A stretch of DNA of 64,000 nucleotides from an uncultured Clostridia bacterium (lineage in GTDB: Bacteria; Bacillota; Clostridia; Peptostreptococcales; Anaerovoracaceae), in the NCBI GenBank assembly GCA_944383465.1, contig CALWPQ010000043.1:1-64000 (forward strand), written 5' to 3'. Numbering within the stretch: the first letter of the stretch is position 1; each line of letters begins with the position of its first letter. A program made the translations under genes and the position numbers. The notes beneath the pieces were generated by a model. That model was not told the DNA's origin. It saw only the letters and a program-made list of their open reading frames with translations, and ran no database searches. Positions 1-8,811 of the stretch are shown here, piece by piece.

Positions 1-1038
1 TACAATCGGGGAAACATGCAGCTCTCTCAGAATTGAATAGGTTACCGAGTAGAGAGCAAAGACTACAAGCGACGGCAGTACCGAATAAATTGATACGAGC
101 GTAGGGTATGAATTTTCGGTGAAGAAAAGCGGAATCGCAAACATTACCGCTGAAATCGAAAACGCTACTATAAACCAGGTTGAAGTCGATTTGAATACCT
201 TGTCGGCCATTATTCCGCCAAGCGGTGCAACTATCATTGCTCCGTATGATCTGATTACAGCATATACAGAGGATGCATCAGGATCAACACCGATTACATT
301 GATGAGATAAGGATTGAAATATGATACATGCGAATACAGCGTATATGTTGCGAGATAAGTACATCCAAGGATCCAGAAGCCCGGCCACTTGAGTACGTAT
401 GGTATATGTCTGATTCTGATAGGTTCGTCTCCCTTGAGATAAATGCCTTTCTTTGCAAGAGCTTTTTCGTTTTCGAGGAAGAGCACCGCAAGAACAGTAC
501 CGAAAAGTGTCATAATGCCAAGTGCAACCATCGCGCCCTGGAAGCCGAAGGATCTTGAAACAGCAAGCGGAATAGCGTTTCCGAGTGCTCCCGAAAGACC
601 GTTGATGAGATAGTAAGTACCAAAGCTTCTTCCTGATTCGTCTTCGCCGCCGAGGTTGTTGATGTACTTAATGAGACAAGCCCAGTAAGGCATCATTACG
701 ACTGGCTGAAGACCCCAGATAACAAGAGCAATATTATAATTAGATACAAACATTGCAAAGATAAAAGTGAGAACTGTTATGCCGCCGATTGCAAATGTAA
801 TAACTCTTTTGGCGTCTAATTTGTCCGCCAGATAAGGTCCTACGAGGAACAGCGCCAGCATTACCGATGATGATACCGTGTTGAGAAGACCCAGCTGTAC
901 GTTTGTGCATCCCATAAGTTCGAGCATCTGATCGTAGAATACGTATCTTATGTACATAAGACAGTAAATTGTTCCGCCTATGTATCCAAGTGTGAACAAA
1001 CGGAGGAACTTCATAAGTGTACCCTGTTTTGTAATCAT
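1..1038 (-). CDS. MFS transporter, copy 1 (C-terminus beyond window edge)
   Basis: Reverse-strand reading frame opening with ATG at 1038-1036 behind an AAGGAAGGTG ribosome binding site. It stays open to the left edge (346 codons visible). It is collinear, without net insertion or deletion, with bases 2033-3070, which encode the N-terminal 346 residues of the complete transporter next door. It is therefore a major facilitator superfamily permease of about 430 residues with some ten of twelve membrane segments in view. Differences from the second copy are scattered single bases. Substrate unknown; a more distant paralogue at 4795 sits in an amino-acid catabolic operon, so an organic or amino acid is a reasonable guess. 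The missing C-terminus means intactness cannot be judged. Confidence 0.88.
   Translation of the reverse strand, partial: MITKQGTLMKFLRLFTLGYIGGTIYCLMYIRYVFYDQMLELMGCTNVQLGLLNTVSSSVMLALFLVGPYLADKLDAKRVITFAIGGITVLTFIFAMFVSNYNIALVIWGLQPVVMMPYWACLIKYINNLGGEDESGRSFGTYYLINGLSGALGNAIPLAVSRSFGFQGAMVALGIMTLFGTVLAVLFLENEKALAKKGIYLKGDEPIRIRHIPYVLKWPGFWILGCTYLATYTLYSHVSYFNPYLINVIGVDPDASSVYAVIRSYGAMIVAPLGGIMADKVFKSTSTWFIVAFSISAVMFAIPLFFTENSYPTLVSIYSVLPSLVVFALYSVTYSILRELHVSPIV
1..1038. repeat. Direct repeat, copy 1 of duplicated MFS gene (partner 2033-3070)
   Basis: Positions 1-1038 match 2033-3070 at a constant offset of 2,032 bases, in direct orientation, with only point differences. Similarity stops at the start codon and ribosome binding site; the upstream regions have diverged except for a short palindrome. 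Confidence 0.92.
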
Positions 1039-1172
1039 AAAAATCACCTTCCTTCTATCTATGATTAAGAGATAAAGCCGAGAACGACAGTTTTAAAACT
1101 GCCGACTGACTCCATTATACAATATAAAAAATATTTTAGAATTGTATTTTAGTAAAAGCATTTTTTCCCCTG

Positions 1173-1185
1173 TTACTTAAAGTAA
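1173..1185. promoter_or_regulatory. Palindromic operator candidate upstream of MFS copy 1
   Basis: Plus strand reads TTACT-TAA-AGTAA, a perfect 5 bp inverted repeat 135 bases upstream of the copy 1 start codon. The same arms (TTACT-CAA-AGTAA) lie 139 bases upstream of copy 2, although the surrounding sequence has diverged. That suggests retained regulator binding. A TATAAT-like -10 for the minus strand lies closer to the gene, near 1115-1125. Confidence 0.45.
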
Positions 1186-1349
1186 ATAGTCTGAAAATTC
1201 GATATAGGATTTAAAAAATGTGCTGATATTTAAAATACATAAAATAATATTAAAAATCAGACTTTTATAGCTTATGTCATTAAGAAAAAACATAGCCACA
1301 CGACAAATGTATAAACTAAACTGCCAGCCTGCGTCTTCTTCAGCTTAAT

Positions 1350-1560
1350 TTATTCATTTTCTTCAAGCTGTTTATTTATGTACTTCGCAGTTCAGCGCTT
1401 ATTTTTTTCTGCCGTATCTATATGATATCCTCTGTACCAAAACTTTCTTTTATATACTTGTATTTTATGCCGCCGAATTGCTCATAGAGGGCTGTGCTGC
1501 TCTTTCCTATTGCAAGCCTCTTTTCACCATAGAATGCTTTTCTTCTTTCGCTTTCTTCTT
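1350..1560 (-). pseudogene. IS200/IS605 family TnpA transposase remnant (3' end only)
   Basis: On the minus strand, two short frames together spell the C-terminal end of an IS200-type Y1 (HUH) transposase. An upstream piece reads GKSSTALYEQFGGIKYKY. After a frameshift comes KFWYRGYHIDTAEKNK, then an in-frame TGA, then TAKYINKQLEEN and a stop at 1350. In the family this end matches the typical FW-x-x-GYxVDTVGxN-x-x-x-I-x-x-YIxxQ pattern. The HUH motif and catalytic tyrosine region are not recoverable here. The fragment has at least one frameshift and one nonsense codon, so it is dead. It lies between the two copies of the duplicated transporter. Confidence 0.7.
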
Positions 1561-1666
1561 TTGCGGTTGGCAGACCGCATACCAAGTTTAGAAAAAGAAG
1601 TCTTTTTGTTCAAATATATAGCTGCTTTTGAAATACCCGTCTGACGCGCGTTTTTTTACATACAAT

Positions 1667-1709
1667 AAAACAAGGGCCCCTGCATATTTCATGCAGAGGC
1701 TCTTGTTTT
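1667..1709 (-). terminator. Rho-independent terminator after MFS copy 2
   Basis: Long hairpin with arms AAAACAAGGGCC..CTGCAT and ATGCAG.GGCTCTTGTTTT around a 5 base loop. On the minus strand it is followed by a T-rich stretch. It lies about 65 bases past the stop codon of the transporter ending at 1775. Confidence 0.75.
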
Positions 1710-1774
1710 GGAATGGCTTTATGTAAACACATCTTTCATTTAGATGTCTTATACAATGCGCCTTAACTTTGCCG

Positions 1775-3070
1775 TTAAGCTACAGGTGCTTCTGTTGTTT
1801 CGCTTGCTGCAAGCTTGCCGAGGTTCATTGTTCTGCCGTTCTTGCACTGCTTGTCGAGTCTCTTTGCCCAAAGAGCGATGAGAATACCGAAGACGCAGTT
1901 TCCAATTAAGAACATGAAGATATAAGTGAAGCCCTGGTTGCCAAACTTGTCGATCCACGAACCGAACATTGCAGGATATACCCCGTCAACCGGCATCGAA
2001 AGCTTGCCGCTGATACCGATAAGAGCACCCGCTACAATCGGGGAAACATGCAGCTCTCTCAGAATTGAATAGGTTACCGAGTAGAGAGCAAAGACTACAA
2101 GCGACGGCAGTACCGAATAAATTGATACGAGCGTAGGGTTTGAATTTTCGGTGAAGAAGAGCGGAATCGCAAACATCACCGCTGAAATTGAAAACGCTAC
2201 TATGAACCAGGTTGAGGTCGATTTGAATACCTTGTCGGCCATTATTCCGCCAAGCGGTGCAACTATCATTGCTCCGTATGATCTGATTACAGCATATACA
2301 GAGGATGCATCAGGATCAATACCTATTACATTGATGAGGTAAGGATTGAAATATGATACATTTGAATAAAGTGTATATGTTGCAAGATAAGCGAGTCCGA
2401 GGATCCAGAAGCCCGGCCACTTGAGTACGTATGGTATATGTCTGATCCTGATAGGCTCATCACCCTTGAGATAAACGCCTCTCTTTTCGAGAGCTTTTTC
2501 GTTTTCGAGGAAGAGCACCGCAAGAATAGTACCGAAAAGTGTCATAATGCCAAGTGCAACCATCGCGCCCTGGAAGCCGAAGGATCTTGAAACAGCAAGC
2601 GGAATAGCGTTTCCGAGCGCTCCTGAAAGACCGTTGATGAGGTAGTAAGTACCAAAGCTGCTTCCTGATTCGCCTTCGCCGCCGAGATTGTTGATGTACT
2701 TAACGAGACAAGCCCAGTAAGGCATCATTACGATTGGCTGAAGACCCCAGATGATGAGAGCGATATTGTAATGAGATACAAACATTGCGAAGATGAAAGT
2801 GAGAACTGTTATGCTGCCGATTGCAAATGTAATAACTCTTTTAGCGTCTAATTTGTCCGCCAGATAAGGTCCTACGAGGAACAGCGCCAGACTTATTGTT
2901 GATGATACCGTGTTGAGAAGACCCAGTTGTGCATTTGTACATCCCATAAGTTCGAGCATCTGATCGTAGAATACATATCTTATGTACATAAGACAGTAAA
3001 TTGTTCCGCCTACATATCCAAGTGTGAACAAACGGAGGAACTTCATAAGTGTACCCTGTTTTGTAATCAT
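1775..3070 (-). CDS. MFS transporter, copy 2 (complete)
   Basis: Major facilitator superfamily permease of 431 residues with about twelve hydrophobic segments, a cytoplasmic-loop motif around ADKLDAKR after the second helix, and a matching ADKVFKS loop in the second half. Start chosen as ATG at 3070, which has an AAGGAAGG ribosome binding site 11 bases upstream; a GTG 12 bases earlier overlaps that site and is unlikely. It resembles the MFS protein at 4795 (shared YIRYVFYD/YIKFVFYD opening and ADKVFKST loop), so the window holds a three-member transporter family. Transported compound unknown. Followed by a strong hairpin terminator, so probably monocistronic. Confidence 0.9.
   Translation of the reverse strand: MITKQGTLMKFLRLFTLGYVGGTIYCLMYIRYVFYDQMLELMGCTNAQLGLLNTVSSTISLALFLVGPYLADKLDAKRVITFAIGSITVLTFIFAMFVSHYNIALIIWGLQPIVMMPYWACLVKYINNLGGEGESGSSFGTYYLINGLSGALGNAIPLAVSRSFGFQGAMVALGIMTLFGTILAVLFLENEKALEKRGVYLKGDEPIRIRHIPYVLKWPGFWILGLAYLATYTLYSNVSYFNPYLINVIGIDPDASSVYAVIRSYGAMIVAPLGGIMADKVFKSTSTWFIVAFSISAVMFAIPLFFTENSNPTLVSIYSVLPSLVVFALYSVTYSILRELHVSPIVAGALIGISGKLSMPVDGVYPAMFGSWIDKFGNQGFTYIFMFLIGNCVFGILIALWAKRLDKQCKNGRTMNLGKLAASETTEAPVA
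2033..3070. repeat. Direct repeat, copy 2 of duplicated MFS gene (partner 1-1038)
   Basis: Partner of the repeat at 1-1038. The match ends at the start codon side and presumably continues leftward beyond the window for copy 1, since 1775-2032 should correspond to sequence off the edge. Confidence 0.92.
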
Positions 3071-3208
3071 GCTATAAGTCACCTTCCTTTAAATAATATA
3101 AATGCAATACAGTCAAATTCAGAATTATTTTGAATTCGGAATTGTCTGTTAAATTTATTATAATAACGAAGAGAAATACTGGGAATTGCTTTTTGGTTAA
3201 AACTATTT

Positions 3209-3221
3209 TTACTCAAAGTAA
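3209..3221. promoter_or_regulatory. Palindromic operator candidate upstream of MFS copy 2
   Basis: TTACT-CAA-AGTAA on the plus strand, the counterpart of the site at 1173-1185, at nearly the same distance (139 versus 135 bases) from the start codon. The region between it and the gene is AT-rich and otherwise unremarkable. Confidence 0.45.
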
Positions 3222-3356
3222 ATACTTTTAAAATTTTACTTATATATAAATATGATTTTTACCCATAGTTCAATTGAAGTATTTACACTGGACATTGAAT
3301 GTACATTCAGTCAGCTTAGTGATACCATTAGCCGCAATAGCCGCTTGATCATTGTT

Positions 3357-3600
3357 TTACACTCGTTTTGCTACAAAGCTATTTTGTTTCAGAAAGTCTG
3401 CTATCCAGTTCTCAAAGTCCGTACCACTATAACAACTCAAGAATACGATATCTTCTGGCATGATGTATGCCTCTTTGCAGAAAGTATTAACTTCATCTTT
3501 GAAGTACTCTTCCTGCTAAGCTTGAGATTATTGGTGCAATAGATGGCTCAGAAGGGATATGATGTTCTCTGCGTCTTTAACGAAGTTAGCCGGTAACCGA
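3357..3600 (-). pseudogene. Decayed ORF of unknown family
   Basis: A single minus-strand frame from about 3600 to a TAA at 3357 reads like real protein (ANFVKDAENIISLL, then EEYFKDEVNTFCKEAYI, MPEDIVFLSCYSGTDFENW, IADFLKQNSF) but is broken by two in-frame stops near 3515-3545. There is no clean start. I do not recognise the family. The composition looks coding rather than random, so I read it as the eroded end of a former gene. Confidence 0.4.
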
Positions 3601-3723
3601 TGATTAATCACAGTGAAATTGATGATTTAACGGTTTTTTACCTCCGCTTAAATTTGATATTCAAATTTTATCTCTACGTACAAAAGCAAGATGTTCCAGT
3701 TAGCTACTATGCCTACACAAACG

Positions 3724-3749
3724 AAAAAGCACCAATAAGGGTGCTTTTT
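3724..3749. terminator. Rho-independent terminator (gntR side)
   Basis: Perfect 10 bp stem AAAAAGCACC / GGTGCTTTTT with a 6 base loop. T-runs on both strands make it usable in either direction; it lies about 75 bases past the stop of the GntR gene at 3822. Confidence 0.8.
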
Positions 3750-3821
3750 ACATAAATATTTAAGTATTCTGTCTAATATTATTCACGCATTTAACCAGCA
3801 GGTATCTTTAAAAGGAACTAA

Positions 3822-4466
3822 TTAAAAAAGAAATTCTCCATCGTTGTAAGTATAGTGTTTGATTATGCAGTTTCTGAGAGCTTCGGGCTCTTTATTTCTA
3901 AAATGCCTTACAATTTCGGAATGCTGAGCATTGTAAAGAGTGCACTGCTCAAAAAGCAATTCCTTGTTATCTGATACAGGAGTAAGTCGTACTAATGAAT
4001 TTTGTAAATTAAAAATCATTTCTACAAGAAATTCATTATCGCATATCTGATAATACACATTGTGAAAAGCTTCCTGGGTATCGGTATAGAATTCATGATC
4101 CAGAAGTTCTATTGCAAGATGCATGCGTTTTATTAGTGATTCCATTTCGCTGAGATGCGTTTCTGTTATATGGGAAAGAGCAAGATCAGCAGCAAAGGCG
4201 TCAAGCTGTGCAATCAGCGCCCATTTTTTCAGAAGCTCTTCTTCTGTATTACCCTTTATTATAAAACCTCGCTTTTTGCCATGAACAAGAATACCATTGT
4301 TTACAAGCATAAAAAGAGCTTCTCTTGCCGTAGTACGGCTCGTATTAAACTGCTCAGCAAGTTTTGTTTCCGATACAGCATCTCCGCGTAGAAGTTTTCC
4401 GAGTTTAATTTGCCTTATTACATGATCGTATACTTGTTCGCTTAAAGACCTTAAAACTACTGCCAT
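3822..4466 (-). CDS. GntR family transcriptional regulator (FadR/FCD subfamily)
   Basis: 214-residue regulator. Residues 5-70 form the GntR winged helix (core KLAEQFNTSRTTAREAL), and residues about 80-205 form the all-helical FCD ligand domain with spaced histidines typical of the metal-assisted acid-binding pocket. FCD regulators usually sense small carboxylic acids and repress adjacent catabolic operons. It is transcribed away from the MFS/CoA-transferase/aminotransferase/VOR operon starting at 4795, across a 328 bp AT-rich gap. The likely role is control of that operon by an amino-acid-derived acid; this is inferred from position, not shown. Confidence 0.88.
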   Translation of the reverse strand: MAVVLRSLSEQVYDHVIRQIKLGKLLRGDAVSETKLAEQFNTSRTTAREALFMLVNNGILVHGKKRGFIIKGNTEEELLKKWALIAQLDAFAADLALSHITETHLSEMESLIKRMHLAIELLDHEFYTDTQEAFHNVYYQICDNEFLVEMIFNLQNSLVRLTPVSDNKELLFEQCTLYNAQHSEIVRHFRNKEPEALRNCIIKHYTYNDGEFLF

Positions 4467-4682
4467 AAAATTCTCCGTATTTTTAATAAATTTATTTTTT
4501 GTAAACTTAAAAACCTAATTTTGATTACAAGTATACCCTTATCGAATATGTATGTCAATAATATAAAAGTTAAAAAAGAGACATTTTTATAAATGTACAA
4601 AAAAGACTATAAGTAATAAAACATTGAAAATTAAACGATTTTAAAGTATAAAAATATGTCTAAAAGAAACATAAAAAACAAA

Positions 4683-4750
4683 TTGAATAAAAAAGACATA
4701 TGTAATATACTTTAATTGCATTGATTAGCGGATTTTATCAAAAAACCGCT
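4683..4750 (+). promoter_or_regulatory. Sigma-A promoter and inverted repeat for the VOR operon
   Basis: TTGAAT (4683-4688), a 17 base spacer and TATACT (4706-4711) make a good vegetative promoter about 84 bases before the MFS start. Just downstream, AGCGG (4727) and CCGCT (to 4750) form an inverted repeat around a 14 base AT-rich core. It lies in the expected leader and could be an operator for the divergent GntR protein. The rest of the 4467-4794 gap is AT-rich without other clear signals. Confidence 0.6.
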
Positions 4751-4794
4751 TGATGGTATGATATTGAAATTATTTATAAAACGGAGGAAAAGAA

Positions 4795-6087
4795 ATGGAA
4801 AAAGAAATCAGTAAATTTAAACTGTATGCAACCATCATTTCGCTCGGCTTTACGGGTGGAGCAATTTTTATTATTCCTTACATCAAATTTGTATTTTACG
4901 ATCTGCAGCTTCAGGTAACAGGAATGACAAATACACAATCGGCATTGTTGCTCACAGTATATACAATTGTGACGATCATAATAATGATTCCAAGTGGTGC
5001 CCTTGTAGATAAAATTGATGTTAAGAAAGGATTGATAATAGCACTTGTCGGAACTACGGCGGTAACGGCACTTTACGCGTTTACATTCACATCTTATGCA
5101 ACATCGCTCGTTATATGGGCTATACTATCATTTTTAACAATGGGAATTTATTGGCCGTCATTTTCAAAAATTCTCAATGTAATCGGAGCTAAGACAGATA
5201 AGACAGGAAGCGGAAGATCGGGACTTACATTTGGCTTCTACTATGCCTGCAATGGTATCGCGGCAGCAATCATCAATTCGATTTCGCTTTGGGCTTCAAC
5301 GCAATTTGAAGATCCGATTGCAAGCTTTAGAATTGCGGTTATTGTAGCGGGTGTATCGACTCTAATTGCAACGGTGCTCGTATTTCTGTTTATCGACAGA
5401 GACTTGATTACACCAACTGCAGAAATGACCAATGCAGTAGCCGGCGGAGAAACGGTACAGACGGAAAGTACAATCAGTATCATAGCTCAAGTAATAAAGA
5501 ATCCGATGTCGTGGATGGTGGCGCTTATTGTTCTTGTAGGCTATACACTTTATTCACTTCAGGGATATTTTACACCATACCTAACGACTGTTGTAGGGAT
5601 CTCGCCTGAAAGTGCAGGCATATTCGCAATTATTAGAACTTATGTGTTCCTTGTGCTGGCAGCTGTCGGCGGATTTATGGCTGATAAAGTATTTAAGAGT
5701 ACAGCAAGATGGTTAGGCGTTGCCTTTGCAATTATGGCGGTTGTCGTAGCTGGCTTCTTCGTTATGCCTTCGGGAGTAAACATTATGTTTATAAGTGCAT
5801 ATACGCTTCTGCCGTCTGCATTTGTACAGATGACATATACAATCAAATATTCGGTAATCAATGAAATAGATATTAAGCCAGGACTTCTTGCTACGACAAC
5901 AAGCGCGGTAACATTCTGCGCCAACCTCGTTGATCTCGTATTTTCACCTGCAATTGCAAGACTTATCGATACAAAAGGTGCGGCAGCATACAACTATCTG
6001 TTTGGCTTTCTTATTTTAATGCTTATCATCGGTTCGTTCGCATCGTTTACAGTAGTGGCGAAGAGAAAGAAAAATAAGGCTGCATAA
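4795..6087 (+). CDS. MFS transporter, first gene of the amino-acid catabolic operon
   Basis: 430-residue major facilitator permease with about twelve membrane helices, a short charged N-terminus and a basic C-terminal tail (KRKKNK). Start supported by ACGGAGGAAAAGAAATG. It is a paralogue of the transporters at 1-1038 and 1775-3070. It opens a tightly spaced run: CoA-transferase 39 bases downstream, then aminotransferase and 2-oxoacid:ferredoxin oxidoreductase. The context suggests uptake of the amino acid, or export of the organic acid, handled by those enzymes. Substrate cannot be read from the sequence. Confidence 0.9.
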   Translation: MEKEISKFKLYATIISLGFTGGAIFIIPYIKFVFYDLQLQVTGMTNTQSALLLTVYTIVTIIIMIPSGALVDKIDVKKGLIIALVGTTAVTALYAFTFTSYATSLVIWAILSFLTMGIYWPSFSKILNVIGAKTDKTGSGRSGLTFGFYYACNGIAAAIINSISLWASTQFEDPIASFRIAVIVAGVSTLIATVLVFLFIDRDLITPTAEMTNAVAGGETVQTESTISIIAQVIKNPMSWMVALIVLVGYTLYSLQGYFTPYLTTVVGISPESAGIFAIIRTYVFLVLAAVGGFMADKVFKSTARWLGVAFAIMAVVVAGFFVMPSGVNIMFISAYTLLPSAFVQMTYTIKYSVINEIDIKPGLLATTTSAVTFCANLVDLVFSPAIARLIDTKGAAAYNYLFGFLILMLIIGSFASFTVVAKRKKNKAA

Positions 6088-6126
6088 AGCATAGCGCTAT
6101 TTTTAAAAATGCAAGGAGACATTTAG

Positions 6127-6810
6127 ATGATAGATAAAGTCACAGCTATTTCCGAAGCTATGAAATGTGTGAAAAGCGGAGATATTATAATGATCGGAGG
6201 TTTTACCCTTTCTGGGTCGCCAATAGGTCTTCTTCGCAAATTGTCGGAGCTTCCTATCACAGGACTTACGGCGATTTCCGAGGACTGCGGATATATCAGA
6301 GACGATGTAAAAAGAAAAAATGCGGCGGCGCTTTTCGATAATGGGCAAATAAAAAAGGTTATTGTTTCTTTTCTGGGAATGAACCCGACCGTACATAAAA
6401 TGATAGCGGAAGGAACACTTGAGCACGAACTTGTTCCGCAAGGAACGCTGGCAGAAAGAATCCGCGCAGGCGGTGCGGGACTTGGCGGAGTGCTTACACC
6501 AACAGGTATAGGCACTATTGTTGAAGAGGGCAAGCGCATTATAGAAGTAAATGGAGAACCGTATATACTCGAGCTTCCGCTGCGCGCAGATGTGGCGCTT
6601 GTAAAAGCATATAGAGCAGACCGCATGGGTAATGCCGTATTCAAATATTCAGCGCAAAATTTTAATCCTCTTATGGCAACGGCGGCAGACAAAGTCGTGC
6701 TTGAGGTTGAGGAAATCGTAGAACCGGGAAAAATAAATCCGGAGCAGGTGCAGCTTCCAGGAGTATTTGTAGATTATGTGGTGCATTGTCCAGAAGAGGT
6801 GATTTTATAA
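6127..6810 (+). CDS. Acyl-CoA:carboxylate CoA-transferase, subunit A
   Basis: 227 residues, the usual size of the alpha subunit of family I CoA-transferases (AtoD/ScoA type), with the glycine-rich opening GDIIMIGGFTLSGSP (residues about 18-32) and the RAGGAGLGG loop near 115. With subunit B it moves CoA between an acyl-CoA and a carboxylate such as acetate. Behind a 2-oxoacid:ferredoxin oxidoreductase this would release the carboxylic acid and conserve the thioester energy. Ribosome binding site AAGGAGA precedes the ATG. Its stop overlaps the next start (TAATG), showing translational coupling. Confidence 0.9.
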   Translation: MIDKVTAISEAMKCVKSGDIIMIGGFTLSGSPIGLLRKLSELPITGLTAISEDCGYIRDDVKRKNAAALFDNGQIKKVIVSFLGMNPTVHKMIAEGTLEHELVPQGTLAERIRAGGAGLGGVLTPTGIGTIVEEGKRIIEVNGEPYILELPLRADVALVKAYRADRMGNAVFKYSAQNFNPLMATAADKVVLEVEEIVEPGKINPEQVQLPGVFVDYVVHCPEEVIL

Positions 6811-7529
6811 TGGCTGACGCAAGAATGATTATTGCGAAGAATATTGCAGATATGCTTAAAAACGGTGATTTTGTAAATCTCGGAATAGGCATACCGACAA
6901 TGGTGAGTAAATTTATCGACCCTAAAAAAACAGTGCTGCTTCACGGTGAGAACGGTAGCATCGGTCAGGACGGATTAATAACGGGTAATAGAGACGAAAT
7001 ATATAAATTTGAGCTTACGTATGGGCGTGAAAACGGCGACTGGCAGAGAGGTCACAGAGATCTCTGCAACGCGGGCTGCGATTATATCACGCTCCTTCCG
7101 GGCGGCTGTTGTTTTGACAGTGCGATGTCTTTTATAATGGCTCGCGGCGGGCATCTTGATGCAACAGTACTTGGCGGGCTGCAGGTAGATACAGAAGGCA
7201 ACCTTGCCAACTGGATGGTGCCTGGTAAGCGCGTCAATGGTATGGGCGGTGCTATGGATCTTGTCTGCGGGGCAAAGCGTGTTATTGTGGCTATGGAGCA
7301 CACGAGCAAAGACGGTGAGCACAAGCTGCTCAAAAAATGTACATTTCCGCTTACAGCAGCGAAGTGCGTAAGTACAGTTGTCACAGAGCTCTGTATTATA
7401 GACTGCGAGAACGGTAAATTCATCGTAAAAGCGATAGTGCCGGGAATAACGCGAAAAGAACTGCAGGAAAAAACAGGTGCGCCGCTTACATTTGCAAATA
7501 CTTTAGAAAAAATGCAGATACCCGAATAA
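6810..7529 (+). CDS. Acyl-CoA:carboxylate CoA-transferase, subunit B
   Basis: 239-residue beta subunit (AtoA/ScoB type). The ATG at 6810 overlaps the stop of subunit A and has GAGGTG eight bases upstream; a TTG 24 bases earlier is a poorer choice. The catalytic glutamate is E47 in the HGENGS motif, equivalent to the SENG glutamate that forms the glutamyl-CoA intermediate in this family. Other marks are the GIGIPT loop (25-30) and the MGGAMDL segment. Acceptor specificity cannot be told from sequence; branched-chain or aromatic acyl-CoA would fit the operon. Confidence 0.92.
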   Translation: MADARMIIAKNIADMLKNGDFVNLGIGIPTMVSKFIDPKKTVLLHGENGSIGQDGLITGNRDEIYKFELTYGRENGDWQRGHRDLCNAGCDYITLLPGGCCFDSAMSFIMARGGHLDATVLGGLQVDTEGNLANWMVPGKRVNGMGGAMDLVCGAKRVIVAMEHTSKDGEHKLLKKCTFPLTAAKCVSTVVTELCIIDCENGKFIVKAIVPGITRKELQEKTGAPLTFANTLEKMQIPE

Positions 7530-7584
7530 TCAAAACGCAAATAAATTTAATTGTTCAAGGTAGAAATTAAAAGGAGATAATATT

Positions 7585-8772
7585 ATGAAAACAGCAGACA
7601 GACTTGAATCACTCGAGATGTCAAAGATCAGAATGCTTAGCGCAAAAGTGTTTGAACTTCAGGCGCAGGGGCGAGAAATGTATATGTTCACGCTTGGACA
7701 GCCTGATTTTCCAACGCCAAAGTACATATGCGAGGCCTGTAAGAAGGCAATTGACGAAGGATACACTACATATCCCGATTACAGTGGCACGCCCGCGTTC
7801 AGACAGGCGGTATGCGATAAGTACGAAAGAGAAAACGGGCTTAAATTTGACCCAATTCAGGTAATTTCAACCTGTGGTGCAGCGCAGGCAGCTTACCTTG
7901 TACTTACTTCATTTATAAATGACGGAGACGAGGTGCTTATCCCAGACCCGATGTACGGAATTTACAAGAATATCACAACTATATGCGGTGGTACGCCTGT
8001 TGCATATTCACTTAAAGAAGAAAATGATTTTCAAATAGACCTTGAGCAGATGAAAAATCTCATTACAGATAAGACAAAGATGATTGTACTTTGCTCGCCT
8101 AACAATCCTATTGGCGGTGTACTGACAAAGGAAAATCTTGAAGGGCTGTCAAGATTAGTTGAAGATAAAGATCTTATAATCTGCTCGGATGAAATATATG
8201 AGAGACTTACTTATGATGGTTTTGAACCTGTATCTCCCGCTTCGATTCCAAGTCTCAGAGATAAAACAATTATCATCAACGGTTTTTCCAAAGCATTTTC
8301 GATGACGGGTTGGAGAGTAGGGTATGTCATCACACCGATTCAGTATCAGGAAAAGCTTTATATACACGCAGGTTTCCAGATTTCAGGCATTCCGGCATTT
8401 GTGCTCGAAGCTGCAACAGTAGCTTTAAATGACGAAAGTAAGTACAATTCAGTAGAGACTATGCGCAGAGCTTTTGAAGAGAGAAGAGACTATATGGTAG
8501 CCGAAATAAATAAGACTAAACATTTTTCATGTAAGGTACCTAAAGGTGCGTTTTATATCTTTATGAATATCACAAAAACGGGCTTTACTTCGGAAGAATG
8601 CGTTGACTGGCTTCTTGAAAACTACGGCATAGCTATGGTAAACGGCGCTATATTTGGAAACGAGGGCGAAGGATTCCTGCGAATTTCATACGCGGCTTCG
8701 ATGGATTCCATTAAAAAGGCTTGCGCTCTTTTACACAAAGCTGATGCAGATCTTACGGCAGCGGGCAAATAA
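7585..8772 (+). CDS. Pyridoxal-phosphate aminotransferase, class I (AspC-like)
   Basis: 395-residue fold-type I aminotransferase. The PLP Schiff-base lysine is K236 in NGFSKAFSMTGWRVGY; the SPNNPIGGV and SDEIYERL motifs bind cofactor and substrate. AAGGAGATAATATTATG supports the start. It lies between the CoA-transferase and VOR genes, so its likely job is to turn an amino acid into the 2-oxoacid that VOR oxidises, the first step of an oxidative amino-acid fermentation. Sequence alone does not tell branched-chain, aromatic or aspartate specificity apart. Confidence 0.92.
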   Translation: MKTADRLESLEMSKIRMLSAKVFELQAQGREMYMFTLGQPDFPTPKYICEACKKAIDEGYTTYPDYSGTPAFRQAVCDKYERENGLKFDPIQVISTCGAAQAAYLVLTSFINDGDEVLIPDPMYGIYKNITTICGGTPVAYSLKEENDFQIDLEQMKNLITDKTKMIVLCSPNNPIGGVLTKENLEGLSRLVEDKDLIICSDEIYERLTYDGFEPVSPASIPSLRDKTIIINGFSKAFSMTGWRVGYVITPIQYQEKLYIHAGFQISGIPAFVLEAATVALNDESKYNSVETMRRAFEERRDYMVAEINKTKHFSCKVPKGAFYIFMNITKTGFTSEECVDWLLENYGIAMVNGAIFGNEGEGFLRISYAASMDSIKKACALLHKADADLTAAGK

Positions 8773-8811
8773 AATGATAACTGATAAATATTAAAGAAAA
8801 GAGGAGTAAAG

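Noticed and set aside
3080..3082. GTG start for MFS copy 2
   Set aside because: It overlaps the AAGGAAGG ribosome binding site; the ATG at 3070 matches the start of copy 1 and has proper spacing.
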